This document shows positions 55,099 through 64,000 of a stretch of DNA of 64,000 bases, piece by piece. Origin of the DNA: Thermoleophilaceae bacterium (GTDB lineage: Bacteria > Actinomycetota > Thermoleophilia > Solirubrobacterales > JACPNS01); the NCBI GenBank assembly GCA_016462645.1, contig JAEMSX010000001.1:65999-129998 (forward strand). Reading direction: 5' to 3'. The first letter of the stretch is position 1. Every line of letters starts with the position of its first letter. Both the position numbers and the translations under genes were made by a program. The notes beneath the pieces were generated by a model. That model did no database searches, was not told the origin of the DNA, and saw nothing but the letters and a program-made list of their open reading frames with translations.

Positions 55099-55925
55099 AC
55101 GATCGTCGGTTTGTTCGACGCGTACGGCTCGCCGGCCGGAGCGCCGATCGCGATGATCCGAACTCCGTCGTCCCCCGCGTGCCACTTGCGCACAACGTCG
55201 GGCTCGATGCTGACCATCTCGCCTTCAGTCAGCTCGATCCTGTCGTCGTCCACCTCAACGACACCCGAACCACGGGCGATCACGTAGACCTCCTGCTGCC
55301 TGTCCTCCTCATGCATGTGCCGGGGATAGGCGCTGTCGTTGCCGCCGTGTGGCTGGACATCAAGCTCATTGAGTCCGAATGAAGTCACTCCGAGCGCTCG
55401 GCCCAGTGGATAGAGCGTGACGCCCTCAAAGACTCCGGTGAGTGCGCCGCAGCCCTCGATCGGCACGGCCAGGTAGTCCTCGGTCGACTCGTAGCCCTCG
55501 GTCGCCCTGATCCCGGGGAGTCCTGACGGATCGGGTTCAGGCGCGCCCAACTCCAGGGGCGCGAAAGGCTCATAGGCCTGACCCGGCGTGCCGCCCACAA
55601 TCAGGACTTGCAGACCGTCGGGACCGGAGATCAGAGTGCGACTCGCGGTCGGTCCGACCCGAACCGCGACGCCGGGATCGATGTGCACGCGCTCCGCGCC
55701 GACGTCGATCCAGCCGCTCCCCTTGAGCGGGATGTAGACCTCTTCCTGCCCGTCAAAGGTATGGACGTGGCGCGGGATGCGGTCGAAGTTCGGCGGAAGG
55801 TCCATCACGCCGAGTCCGAATGCCTGGACGCCCAGCGAGCCTCGGGCCCGCCTGTAACTTCCGCGCCAGATCGCTTCCATCTCTTCGATTGGCATGTGCG
55901 TGACGCCGGCGATTGTTTCACTCAT
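55095..55925 (-). CDS. bicupin protein
   Basis: Two cupin motifs: PRHVHTFDGQEEVYIPLKGSG and YPRHMHEEDRQQEVYVIARGSG. Confidence 0.82.
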   Translation of the reverse strand: MSETIAGVTHMPIEEMEAIWRGSYRRARGSLGVQAFGLGVMDLPPNFDRIPRHVHTFDGQEEVYIPLKGSGWIDVGAERVHIDPGVAVRVGPTASRTLISGPDGLQVLIVGGTPGQAYEPFAPLELGAPEPDPSGLPGIRATEGYESTEDYLAVPIEGCGALTGVFEGVTLYPLGRALGVTSFGLNELDVQPHGGNDSAYPRHMHEEDRQQEVYVIARGSGVVEVDDDRIELTEGEMVSIEPDVVRKWHAGDDGVRIIAIGAPAGEPYASNKPTIV

Positions 55926-55939
55926 ACGATTCCTCAGCT

Positions 55940-56518
55940 GTGGTGGACTCCACTCAACATATCCGCGAGGCGCTGCTCTCCGATGCGCGCAAGCATAAAC
56001 CGCACGACGAGGCCGAACGGCGTCACCAGCTCGCGATGATCGACTGGCTGAGCGACCCGAGCACCGATGGTCCGTTCGATCGCAACGTGTTCGATCCCGG
56101 ACACGCGACGGGCAGCTGTTTCGTGGTCGGCACAGACGGTCGCGCGGCGCTGATCTTCCACAAGAACCTCAAGCTCTGGGTGCAGCCCGGCGGCCACGCC
56201 GAGCCGGGCGAGAGCGATCCGGCCGTCGTTTCCGCGCGCGAGGCTGAGGAAGAACTCGGGATTTCGCTGGGCGGCGTCGTGCCCGAGCTGTTTGACCTTG
56301 ACGTGCACCGGATCGGCGCGCGCGGCGGGACGCCCGCCCACTTCCACTTCGACTTTCGCACGCTCGCGGTGATCGAACCTGCGGAACTCGCGCCCGCCAC
56401 CGATGCCGCGGAGGCCCGCTGGCTGACCCGCGCGGAGATCTCCGCGATCGGCGTGGACGTCGGCGTGCGGCGGATGGCGGACAAAGCAGTCTTAATGGGA
56501 TTGCTGGCGTCCCGGTAA
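55940..56518 (+). CDS. NUDIX hydrolase
   Basis: Nudix box GHAEPGESDPAVVSAREAEEELGI; GTG start inferred (ORF table 55913). Confidence 0.9.
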   Translation: MVDSTQHIREALLSDARKHKPHDEAERRHQLAMIDWLSDPSTDGPFDRNVFDPGHATGSCFVVGTDGRAALIFHKNLKLWVQPGGHAEPGESDPAVVSAREAEEELGISLGGVVPELFDLDVHRIGARGGTPAHFHFDFRTLAVIEPAELAPATDAAEARWLTRAEISAIGVDVGVRRMADKAVLMGLLASR

Positions 56519-56542
56519 TCGCCGCGGTCCATAATCCGAAAC

Positions 56543-57478
56543 TTGCTCGGACGCACAAATTCGGTGAGACGCAATCTCCTGGCGCTGCTGATCGCTTCGC
56601 CTTGGCTGGCCGCGGCATGTATACGCATCTTCTCGCTCGACTACGTCTGGCCGCTGATCCCGCTGGTCGCGTTCACGCCGCAGATGCTCGTGCTGATGTC
56701 AATCCCCCTCATCGCGGCGTTCGCGATGCGCGCGAAGTACATGGCGATCGTGCTGGTCGTGACCGCCGGGGTCCTGGTGGCGCTGCTGCTTCCGCGCGCG
56801 ATCGGCAATGAGCAACCCGAGGCGCACGGCCGGACGATCACGATCTTCAGCGCGAACCTGCTCGCCGGCGCCGCTCAGCCCGCGCCGCTGCTCGCGGCGA
56901 TCGAGCGGAGCGATCCCGACATCATCGCGCTGCAGGAGGCGACGCCGGGAAACCTGGAGATGCTCAAAGGGGCGGGCGTGCTCACCGAGTACCCGCACTT
57001 CGCGGGAAGCCCGGAAGTCGGGACGCGGGGCTACTTCACGCTGTCGCGCTGGCCCCTGAAGGAGATCCCGGGGAGCGGGCTGATCGACGGGCGCTGGCCG
57101 GAGATGCGCGTGGTGGGCACCGGGATGATCTTCCGCAACATCCACCCGAGCCCGCCGCTCAAATTTGGCAACACGCCGAAGTGGAAACAGGCGCTCAGCG
57201 AGATTCCCAGCTCGCGCGGCAACCGCGTGATCTCCGGCGACTTCAACGCGACGCTCGACCACCGCGACTTTCGTTCGGTGCTGAGCCGTGGCTATCGCGA
57301 CTCGGCCGACCAGACCGGCAACGGATTCAAATGGACGTGGGTGGTGACGCGCACGGGACGTCTTGTGATCGACCACGTGCTTGTTCCACCCGGCGTGGAG
57401 GTTCAGGACTTCCGGGTCATCGATCTGCCCGGCAGTGATCACAACGCTGTGGTCGCGAAGCTGCGGCTCCCGGGCTAG
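56543..57478 (+). CDS. endonuclease/exonuclease/phosphatase family protein with N-terminal TM helices
   Basis: FSANLLAGAAQPAPLLAAIERSDPDIIALQEATP; VISGDFNATLDH; IDLPGSDHNAVVAKL. Confidence 0.88.
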   Translation: MLGRTNSVRRNLLALLIASPWLAAACIRIFSLDYVWPLIPLVAFTPQMLVLMSIPLIAAFAMRAKYMAIVLVVTAGVLVALLLPRAIGNEQPEAHGRTITIFSANLLAGAAQPAPLLAAIERSDPDIIALQEATPGNLEMLKGAGVLTEYPHFAGSPEVGTRGYFTLSRWPLKEIPGSGLIDGRWPEMRVVGTGMIFRNIHPSPPLKFGNTPKWKQALSEIPSSRGNRVISGDFNATLDHRDFRSVLSRGYRDSADQTGNGFKWTWVVTRTGRLVIDHVLVPPGVEVQDFRVIDLPGSDHNAVVAKLRLPG

Positions 57479-58008
57479 AAAGCGTCGACGATCTTGCGCA
57501 CGGTGCGAACGTTGCGCGCGGTCGTGAAGCGGACGGCCTTGGACTTCTTCAGCGCCTCGGCCGCGGGACTCTTCGCTCCCCCGTTCGGCGCCCAGAGGTA
57601 GAACTCGCGGCCCTTCAGCGCGCAGGCTTCGCCGTCCGGGTACTCGGCCTCGAGCACCGGTCCGATCGCCGCGGCGCGCGGAGGCTCCGGCATGAAGAAC
57701 ACGAACGACTTCGACTCGTCAGTGACGGCGTCGCCGAACGGGTCGTGTGCGAGGACAGACTCGAGCTGCTTCTTCGTGCGGCAGACGACATCGACCTGAA
57801 AGCCGAAGCGCTCACTGATCGCGTCGCTGACGATCCCGTCGATCGCCTTCGGCGAAGCGTGGAGATGGAAGACGGCGTTGCCGCTGTTGAGCAGCGTCTT
57901 GACGTCGGTCGCGCCGAGCTCTTCGAGCAGTTCGCGCAGTTCGGCCATCGGAACCCTGGTGGTCGGGCCGACGTTCACTCCGCGCAGGAGCGCGGCAAAA
58001 CGCGCCAC
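57475..58008 (-). CDS. DUF1697 family protein
   Basis: FAALLRGVNVGPTTRVPMAELRELLEELGATDVKTLLNSGNAVF. Confidence 0.88.
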   Translation of the reverse strand: MARFAALLRGVNVGPTTRVPMAELRELLEELGATDVKTLLNSGNAVFHLHASPKAIDGIVSDAISERFGFQVDVVCRTKKQLESVLAHDPFGDAVTDESKSFVFFMPEPPRAAAIGPVLEAEYPDGEACALKGREFYLWAPNGGAKSPAAEALKKSKAVRFTTARNVRTVRKIVDAF

Positions 58009-58012
58009 CCGA

Positions 58013-59140
58013 TCAGACTCCGGCGAGCAACCGGTCGAGCCGGAAGCTCAGGGCCTGCAGGGTCAGCTCTTCGGCGACGTTGCGGCGGAGCTGGCGACGG
58101 GTCGCCTCGACGGCCATCGCCGCATCGATCAACGGTGCGAGCTTGCGCCCCTCGGCGGACTTGACGACAGATGCCGCGCGGTCGCGGGCGAGGATCAGGT
58201 CCGGAGCGCCGCCGGCCGCCGCGGCGATGTCGCGCAGCAGCAGCGCGCAGATTCTCAGTGAGCGATCGAGTGAGTCAGACCGGACGCGGCGCGCGATGCG
58301 GTGCGCGGCCTGCTCGCCCTCCTTCTGGGCGGCCGTCTTCTCGCGACCCTTTGGGAACGCTTCGAGGTCGGCTTCGAGCTTCGCGAGCACGCGCTGTTCC
58401 TCGAGTTCGCCTGCGGCCTGAGCGCGCGCAAGCACACCCTCCCACGGTCGCTCACGGCCGCTGATTCCGTTCAGCGCGCAGCCGACGATCCTTCCGGCCT
58501 CGCTGCGCATCGCGTCGCCCTCGTCGCCGGCGAGTTCGCGGGCGAGCGCGAAATCTCCGCCGCTGAGCGCGGCGCAGCTGGCGGCGCGTTCGGCCTCAAT
58601 CCCTTCGGTGGTGAGCGTCTCGGCGATCACGCTCACCGGCACGGCGTCAAAGCGCACCGACTGGCAGCGCGAGGTGATCGTCGGGAGTACGCGCTCGGGC
58701 TGCGCGGTCAGGAGGATGAAGTGGACATAGTCGGCGGGCTCCTCCAGGGTCTTCAGGAGTTTGTTCGCGACCTTCTCGGACATCGTGTCGACGCGCTCAA
58801 GCACGAAGACCCGCTTGGTGCCCTCCATCGGCGTGCGCGTGGCGCCGCGAACGACCGCGACGTCGATGTCTTCGATCAGCATCTCGTGCGCGCCGCTGGG
58901 CGTGACCCACGTGAGGTCCGGGTGCGAGCCGCGCATCGCTCGGTCGCCTGCGGATTCGGGATCGCGCGCGCCGTCGGCCAGCAGGGCCGCGGCGAACGCA
59001 CGGGCGGCATCGGCCTTGCCGACGCCGCGCGGACCATGAAAGAGATAGGCGTGGGATGCGTCGCCGCTGTCGAGCGACGAAGTGAGCAGCGCACGCGCGT
59101 GCGCGTGGCGTTCAGTGGCCTGGAGGACCGCAGCGCTCAC
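58013..59140 (-). CDS. holB: DNA polymerase III subunit delta'
   Basis: HAYLFHGPRGVGKADAARAFAAALL; ANKLLKTLEEPADYVHFILLT; TITSRCQ. Confidence 0.9.
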   Translation of the reverse strand: MSAAVLQATERHAHARALLTSSLDSGDASHAYLFHGPRGVGKADAARAFAAALLADGARDPESAGDRAMRGSHPDLTWVTPSGAHEMLIEDIDVAVVRGATRTPMEGTKRVFVLERVDTMSEKVANKLLKTLEEPADYVHFILLTAQPERVLPTITSRCQSVRFDAVPVSVIAETLTTEGIEAERAASCAALSGGDFALARELAGDEGDAMRSEAGRIVGCALNGISGRERPWEGVLARAQAAGELEEQRVLAKLEADLEAFPKGREKTAAQKEGEQAAHRIARRVRSDSLDRSLRICALLLRDIAAAAGGAPDLILARDRAASVVKSAEGRKLAPLIDAAMAVEATRRQLRRNVAEELTLQALSFRLDRLLAGV

Positions 59141-59757
59141 GCGAGCGTCAGGCCCAGTCGGTCGAACACGATCTCGCGCACGTCGAGTGCGACGTCGTCC
59201 GGGCCGCGGTCGCCGTCGACGCGGATGATCCGATCGGGGTTGTCGATCGCCAGCTGGTCGTAGGCCTCTGCGACCTTGCGCTGGAAGCTCTCGCCTTCGT
59301 CCTCGAAGCGGTCGTGCTCCTCGGCGCCGCGGGAGATTGCCACTGCTGGGTCGATCTCGATCAGCAGCGTCATGTTCGGCATCAGCGTGTCGGCCGCCCA
59401 GTGGTTGAGGGTCTTGATCGCATCCACACCGAGGCCGCGGGCGACGCCCTGGTAGGCGAGCGACGAGTCGATGAAGCGGTCGGCGATCACGATCCTGCCT
59501 TCGTCGAGCGCCGGGCGGATGACGGACGCGACCAGATCCGCGCGCGCGGCGGCGAACAGCAACGCCTCGGCGCGCGGGCTGAGCGGCACCTCCGGGTCCT
59601 TGAGGATGCCGCGCACGCGCTCGCTGAAGATCGTCCCGCCGGGCTCGCGCACGAAGAGCGCGCGCTCACCCAGCTCCTCGGCCAGAACGATCGCCTGCGT
59701 GCTCTTGCCCGAGCGGTCAATGCCCTCGAAACTGATGAAGTAGCCGCCGTCGGTCAT
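59137..59757 (-). CDS. tmk: thymidylate kinase
   Basis: ISFEGIDRSGKSTQAIVLAEEL; VREPGGT; DRFIDSSLAYQGVARGLG. Confidence 0.95.
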   Translation of the reverse strand: MTDGGYFISFEGIDRSGKSTQAIVLAEELGERALFVREPGGTIFSERVRGILKDPEVPLSPRAEALLFAAARADLVASVIRPALDEGRIVIADRFIDSSLAYQGVARGLGVDAIKTLNHWAADTLMPNMTLLIEIDPAVAISRGAEEHDRFEDEGESFQRKVAEAYDQLAIDNPDRIIRVDGDRGPDDVALDVREIVFDRLGLTLA

Positions 59758-59774
59758 TGCGTCCAGCCTACGCC

Positions 59775-60737
59775 ATGCGCTTGAATATGGCGGTGGCCGC
59801 TCATGAGATCAACGAGGTCTCGGTCGAGGGATTCGACGGACTGCAGCTGGTCTCTCCGGAGGGCGTGACGGCGACCTTTGTTCCCGGCGCCGGAATGGTG
59901 TGCAGCTCGCTGACCCACGTCGGCGCTGAGCTGCTGGAGACGCGCGGCGGGGTTGCACGGTATGTCGAGCGCCGGTCGACGATGGGGATTCCCTTCTTGT
60001 ATCCGTGGGGGAATCGGCTCGGCGGGTTGGCATACGGAGACGTGACGCTCGACCCGGAGACGCAGGTGCCGCCGCTGCGCCTCGACCCGAACGGGCTGCC
60101 GATTCACGGCGCGCTGGCGGCAAACCCGGACTGGCAGGTCACCGACACCCACGCAGAGGATTCATCGGCGCTGTTCGTCGCGCGACATGAGTTCTCCGAA
60201 CACCCGGAGCTGGTGGCGGTGTTTCCGTTTCCGCATGTCGTGGAGCAGCTCGTGATGCTGGCCGGATCGACGCTTTCGATTGCGACGCGGGTGACCCCGA
60301 CCGGCGACAAGCCGGTGCCGATCGCTTTCGGGTGGCACCCGTACTTCACGCTGCCGGGGGTGGATGCTTCGGAGTGGGTGATTGATCTTCCGCTCGAGGA
60401 GAGACTGGTCACCGATGAAAAGATGATTCCCACTGGGGAGATCGTGCTTGATCCGATCCTCCCGGGGCCGCTTGGCGAGCGTGTGTTTGACGATGGATAT
60501 GTCGGCGTCGATGACGGGACCGTGTTCTCGATCAGCGGCGGCGGGCGGCGGCTGGTTCTGAGCTTCAACGCCGGCTACCCGGTCGCAGTCGTCTGGCGCC
60601 CCGAGGGCGGGCAGTTCATCTGCGTCGAGCCGATGACCGCGCAGACGAATGCGCTCGCGAGCGGCGCCGGGTTGGAGTTCGCGCAGCCCGGCGGGAGCTT
60701 CACGGCGACGTTTTCGCTGACGGTCGCTTCGGACTAG
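59775..60737 (+). CDS. aldose 1-epimerase family protein
   Basis: FVPGAGMVCSSLTHVGAELLE; PIAFGWHPYFTLPG; ICVEPMTAQTNAL. Confidence 0.85.
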   Translation: MRLNMAVAAHEINEVSVEGFDGLQLVSPEGVTATFVPGAGMVCSSLTHVGAELLETRGGVARYVERRSTMGIPFLYPWGNRLGGLAYGDVTLDPETQVPPLRLDPNGLPIHGALAANPDWQVTDTHAEDSSALFVARHEFSEHPELVAVFPFPHVVEQLVMLAGSTLSIATRVTPTGDKPVPIAFGWHPYFTLPGVDASEWVIDLPLEERLVTDEKMIPTGEIVLDPILPGPLGERVFDDGYVGVDDGTVFSISGGGRRLVLSFNAGYPVAVVWRPEGGQFICVEPMTAQTNALASGAGLEFAQPGGSFTATFSLTVASD

Positions 60738-61297
60738 AAGAAGCGGGCGTTGAGTTCCGCGCGGATGGCGTGGGCTCGCATATAGCTCTCGTAGTCATTC
60801 ATGTCGGTGAAGGCGGACAGGCCTCTTTCTGCGGCGAGCCAGCCCGGGCGCAGGTGTTCGTCTACGTAGGCGTTGTGGGTGGAGTAGCGGTAGGTGGGGC
60901 CAGTTGGGTGGTTGGCGTGGACGTAGGCGGTCGTCCAGCGAAGGTCCTTCTGGCTCCTGAGGTGCCGAGAGCGGAAAGGTCCGGCGAACAGAGGGCCGCT
61001 GGTGCCGTACTTGCGGTTGTAGTAGCGGACGTAGGCGATCGTCAGACTGTTCATCAACCGCGTCAGCGCGCCCGACTCGGATTGCCAGACGATCAGGTGG
61101 AAGTGTGTCGTCATCAGGCAGACCGCGCTCACCTGGACGCCGGCGATCGATCCGCCTCTGCCGAGACGGGCGGCGAGGAGGCCAAGAAACGCGTCGCGGT
61201 CCGCGTCATCGCGGAATGCCGCTCGGCCGTCGCGAGCCCGGTTGTAGACGTGGTGTGGACCGCGCCGGGTGCGATCGCTGACGTTGCGTCGGGGCAT
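60734..61297 (-). mobile_element. REP-associated tyrosine transposase (RAYT / Y1 transposase, TnpA_REP)
   Basis: HHVYNRARDGRAAFRDDADRDAFLGLL; MTTHFHLIVW HUH motif; LMNSLTIAYVRYYNRKYGTSGPLFAGPFRSR. Confidence 0.92.
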
Positions 61298-61387
61298 GAC
61301 AACAGCCAACCGACTCGCGCGTTGCGTTTCAAGACCTGTTCGCAAAACCTCCGCGACGACAGCGTTACAAAACGGCCACGGTTTCGT

Positions 61388-61416
61388 CCATCCCTCTCCC
61401 CGGGGGAGAGGGATGG
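61388..61416. repeat. perfect 14-bp-arm palindrome, REP-like or terminator
   Basis: CCATCCCTCTCCCC-G-GGGGAGAGGGATGG between RAYT and the cyclase. Confidence 0.75.
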
Positions 61417-61433
61417 GCCGAAAAGCCGCTTGC

Positions 61434-63272
61434 CTAGGAGGTCGGCGTCCAGATCGGTTCTGGGGGGAGGTCTTCGCCCGGGGCCGGGGGCTGCGCCGGG
61501 TCGAGGTCGGAGACGTCCTCGTCGTCGACCAGGCCCCAGACGCGCAGGCTCGCCTCGCGTCCGCGAACGGCCATCTCCTCCACGAACTCGAAGTCGGCCG
61601 GCGGCTCGCTCAGAGCGTCGTAGGTCTCCTGCGAGATGTAGAGCTGGTACGGCGTGCCCTTGGTCATTCCCTCCAGCCGCGCCGCGGTGTTGGTCGTGTC
61701 GCCGATCGCGGTGTACTCCAGGCGGCGCTCGCTTCCGACGTTGCCGCTCATCACCGGTCCGGTGTTCAGGCCGATCCCCATCTTGAAGCCGGAGCCGAGG
61801 CCGGCATCGGCCATGCGCTGGTTGAAGAAGTGCATCCGGGCGAGCATCTCGCGGGCGGCCGCGAGTGCCTTGTCGGCGTGGTCGTCGGTCTCGACCGGCG
61901 CGCCGAAGACGGCCATGATCCCGTCGCCCATGAACGAGACGAGCGTGCCGTGGTGATCGAGGATCGCTTCGCTCATCTCAGTCAGGTAGTCGTTCAGCGT
62001 CGCGATCACGAGCTCGGGCTGGAGCTTCTCCGAGAACGTCGTGAACCCGCGCAGGTCAGAGAACAGCAGCGTCGCCACCACGCGCTTGCCGCCGAGTTTG
62101 TTCCCGTCGCCGGCCTCATCGAGAACTTGGTCAACGACGCTGTCGGGGGCGAAGCGGGCGAACTCATTGCGCACGCGTTCCCTTTCAAAAGCGGCCGAGA
62201 GGAAGTTCACTCCCAGCGAGGCGACCATCGAAAGGGCCAGCGCGATCAGCGGATATGTGACCGGCAGGATGTAGCCGAGGTTGAAGACGTAGATCACCAA
62301 CAGCACATAGAAGATCGCGCCGCCCAAACAGATCAGGAAGGCTTCGCGTGGATCGACCCGCAGATTCAGCAGCGGCTCTGCGAAGCCGAAAAGCAGGATC
62401 AGCAGCAGCACCACAAACCACGGTGACTTGCTCATCGGGAAGACATTGAGGATCGTTGCGATCGCGTTCGCGTGAATCTCCGGGCCGGCCATGGCTTTCG
62501 AGCTCGAGGTGCGGTGGACATCGTGCAAGGTCTCGTTCGTCGCACCGACGACCACGATCTTCCCCTTGACCGCACGCTTGTTGAAGTGACCGGTGTAGAC
62601 CGCCGAGAACGGCACCTGCTGGATTCGTCCCTCCCCGCCGATGAAGTTGATCCATGCCGACTTGTGCGGGAAGTTCTCCTTGCCGGGCATGGTGCCGGTG
62701 GCGCGCGTGACCGCCGCAACCGAAAGCGTCGGGATCCCGCCGCGCATCCGATTGAACCGCCTGATCACCCCGTCAGTGTCGGTGGCGAGGATCGAGTTTC
62801 CGACGGTCGCGTTCATCGCTTTGACGTTGTCGTTGCCGCCCATCACCGGGGTCTCGCCGGTCCTGGGATCGGTCTCGGACGTCGCGAGCACGACGTTTCC
62901 GGCATTCGTGATCGACTCGGCGAGCACGTAGTCGTCGTTCTCGTACGGCGGCAGGCTCGGCTCCGAGTACATGATGTCCTCGACGATCACCTTCGCGCCG
63001 GCTTTGGAAAGATTGTCGATCACCGTCGCCTGAACCGACCGACGGAACGGCCAGCGCAGCCGCAGCTCCGAGAACGTCTCATCGTCGATCGAGACCAGCA
63101 CGACGTTCTTGGCCTCCTGACTGGGGAGATTTCCGCGGATGTCGAAACGCTGGTCGACGGTCGAGAGCTCAAGCGTCTTCATACCGCCCGCCGCCCAGAG
63201 CAGGATCACGAGCGCGGTCGTCAGGGCGCTGAGCGCGAACAGCCATGCGTACTTGCGCTTACCCGAGAGCAC
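61434..63272 (-). CDS. adenylate/guanylate cyclase with N-terminal CHASE2 sensor
   Basis: CHASE2 IRGNLPSQEAKNVVLVSIDDETF; TM helices; VATLLFSDLRGFTTFSEKL and FMGDGIMAVFGAP class III cyclase motifs. Confidence 0.93.
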   Translation of the reverse strand: MLSGKRKYAWLFALSALTTALVILLWAAGGMKTLELSTVDQRFDIRGNLPSQEAKNVVLVSIDDETFSELRLRWPFRRSVQATVIDNLSKAGAKVIVEDIMYSEPSLPPYENDDYVLAESITNAGNVVLATSETDPRTGETPVMGGNDNVKAMNATVGNSILATDTDGVIRRFNRMRGGIPTLSVAAVTRATGTMPGKENFPHKSAWINFIGGEGRIQQVPFSAVYTGHFNKRAVKGKIVVVGATNETLHDVHRTSSSKAMAGPEIHANAIATILNVFPMSKSPWFVVLLLILLFGFAEPLLNLRVDPREAFLICLGGAIFYVLLVIYVFNLGYILPVTYPLIALALSMVASLGVNFLSAAFERERVRNEFARFAPDSVVDQVLDEAGDGNKLGGKRVVATLLFSDLRGFTTFSEKLQPELVIATLNDYLTEMSEAILDHHGTLVSFMGDGIMAVFGAPVETDDHADKALAAAREMLARMHFFNQRMADAGLGSGFKMGIGLNTGPVMSGNVGSERRLEYTAIGDTTNTAARLEGMTKGTPYQLYISQETYDALSEPPADFEFVEEMAVRGREASLRVWGLVDDEDVSDLDPAQPPAPGEDLPPEPIWTPTS

Positions 63273-63275
63273 GCG

Positions 63276-63512
63276 TCACCGTTTGTAGAAGGTGAAGAAC
63301 GACTTGCCCGCCTTCAGGTTGAAGTTCCTGCTGTGGAATTGATCGAACGCGAGGCCCGAGACGGTGCCGATCCCGCCCTCGGTGTCGGTGTGACTCCGCG
63401 CGATCGTGGCCTGCACCGCGGCAGACGAGTGATCGGGGCAGTACCCGTAGACGCTGCTGCTGCCGGAGCTCGGATTGTCGGAATACCAGACGAACTTGGC
63501 CGACCAGCGCGA
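63276..63512 (-). pseudogene. coding-like fragment without a start codon, downstream of and in frame with the FecR CDS
   Basis: SRWSAKFVWYSDNPSSGSSSVYGYCPDHSSAAVQATIARSHTDTEGGIGTVSGLAFDQFHSRNFNLKAGKSFFTFYKR*; in-frame stops at 63525 and 63513. Confidence 0.4.
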
Positions 63513-63524
63513 TCAGCCGAGGTC

Positions 63525-64000
63525 TCACAAGCAACCCTTCTTCGGCTTCGACTTCTTCTTGTTCAGTTTCTTCAGGCGCTGGCTCTCGGTCAGCGGCTTG
63601 TATTCGACGAAGCGCGTCTCACCGGCCTTCAGGTCAAAGCAGTTGCCGTGTGTCGGCCGCACGTTCACGATCCCGCGATCGACGCGGAAGTAGGTGCCGT
63701 TCTCGTAGTTGGCGACGTACCACTTGGTTCCGCGCACGGTCGCCGACCCACCGCTGCCGCTTGTGCGGAACTTGCCCTTGCCGTTGCCCCAGAGTCCGTT
63801 CTTCTTCTTGCCGCGCTTGGCGATCTGAATTGCTTTGAACGGGTTCGCCGCGAAGCGCGGGTAGGCGCTCGCGGCCGAGGTCGTGGTGTCGATCAGATCG
63901 TCGCGCAACTTCATGATCGCGAGCGGCTGATCGCCCGTGCCCTGGAAGACCTGGAAGATGCCACCCCAGAATTCCGCTTCGTAGGTCGTGCCGTCGGCGT
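63525..64000 (-). CDS. FecR domain-like protein, 5'-truncated by window edge
   Basis: Frame open to the window end (ADGTTYEAEFWGGIFQVFQGTGDQPLAIMKLRDD...); GKFRTSGSGGSATVRGTKWYVANYENGTYFRVDRGIVNVRP..FDLKAGE. Confidence 0.75.
   Translation of the reverse strand, partial: ADGTTYEAEFWGGIFQVFQGTGDQPLAIMKLRDDLIDTTTSAASAYPRFAANPFKAIQIAKRGKKKNGLWGNGKGKFRTSGSGGSATVRGTKWYVANYENGTYFRVDRGIVNVRPTHGNCFDLKAGETRFVEYKPLTESQRLKKLNKKKSKPKKGCL

Noticed and set aside
53098-55185. 695-aa minus-strand ORF
   Set aside because: Antisense across adh and enoyl-CoA hydratase genes, both with strong motifs; spurious
1-64000. CRISPR arrays, prophage, integrative element or toxin-antitoxin modules
   Set aside because: No regularly spaced direct repeats, integrase, phage structural genes or recognisable TA pairs seen; tRNAs show no att-like duplications

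Overview
64 kb of high-GC actinobacterial chromosome. The lineage is probably Thermoleophilia/Solirubrobacterales; this is inferred from the secreted-protein N-terminus '..ANLAASLALFLALGGVSYAA..' and overall protein character, not from a database search. I find about 55 protein genes, 4 tRNAs (Glu-TTC, Val-TAC, Asp-GTC, Thr-CGT) and one REP-associated (RAYT/Y1) transposase. There is no CRISPR array, prophage or classical IS element. Main blocks: a P450-TetR operon with a palindromic operator; two MmpL/RND transporters around two NarL-type two-component systems; an ArsR / FAD-oxidoreductase (SQR-like) / DUF2892 / MmpL cluster; ppk-ppx; a glutamate decarboxylase; large secreted Cys-module proteins; GH88, Rieske, multicopper oxidase, PAS hybrid kinase, sulfatase and beta-propeller genes; an FtsX/LolD-type ABC exporter; a TetR/DUF4386 divergent pair with three GTAC-N3-GTAC palindromes; a holB-tmk housekeeping block; and a CHASE2 cyclase with FecR. 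Most interesting to me: (i) a roughly 110-nt nested-helix RNA candidate in an unusually long convergent intergenic gap (24.1-24.25 kb); (ii) a recurring two-cysteine module found about six times across two giant secreted proteins; (iii) convergent gene pairs that repeatedly share exactly a 4-nt stop overlap; (iv) well-formed operator/promoter palindromes, one implying a leaderless P450 mRNA; (v) a coding-like but start-less fragment downstream of the FecR gene. All functional names come from motif recognition by eye; no searches were run.
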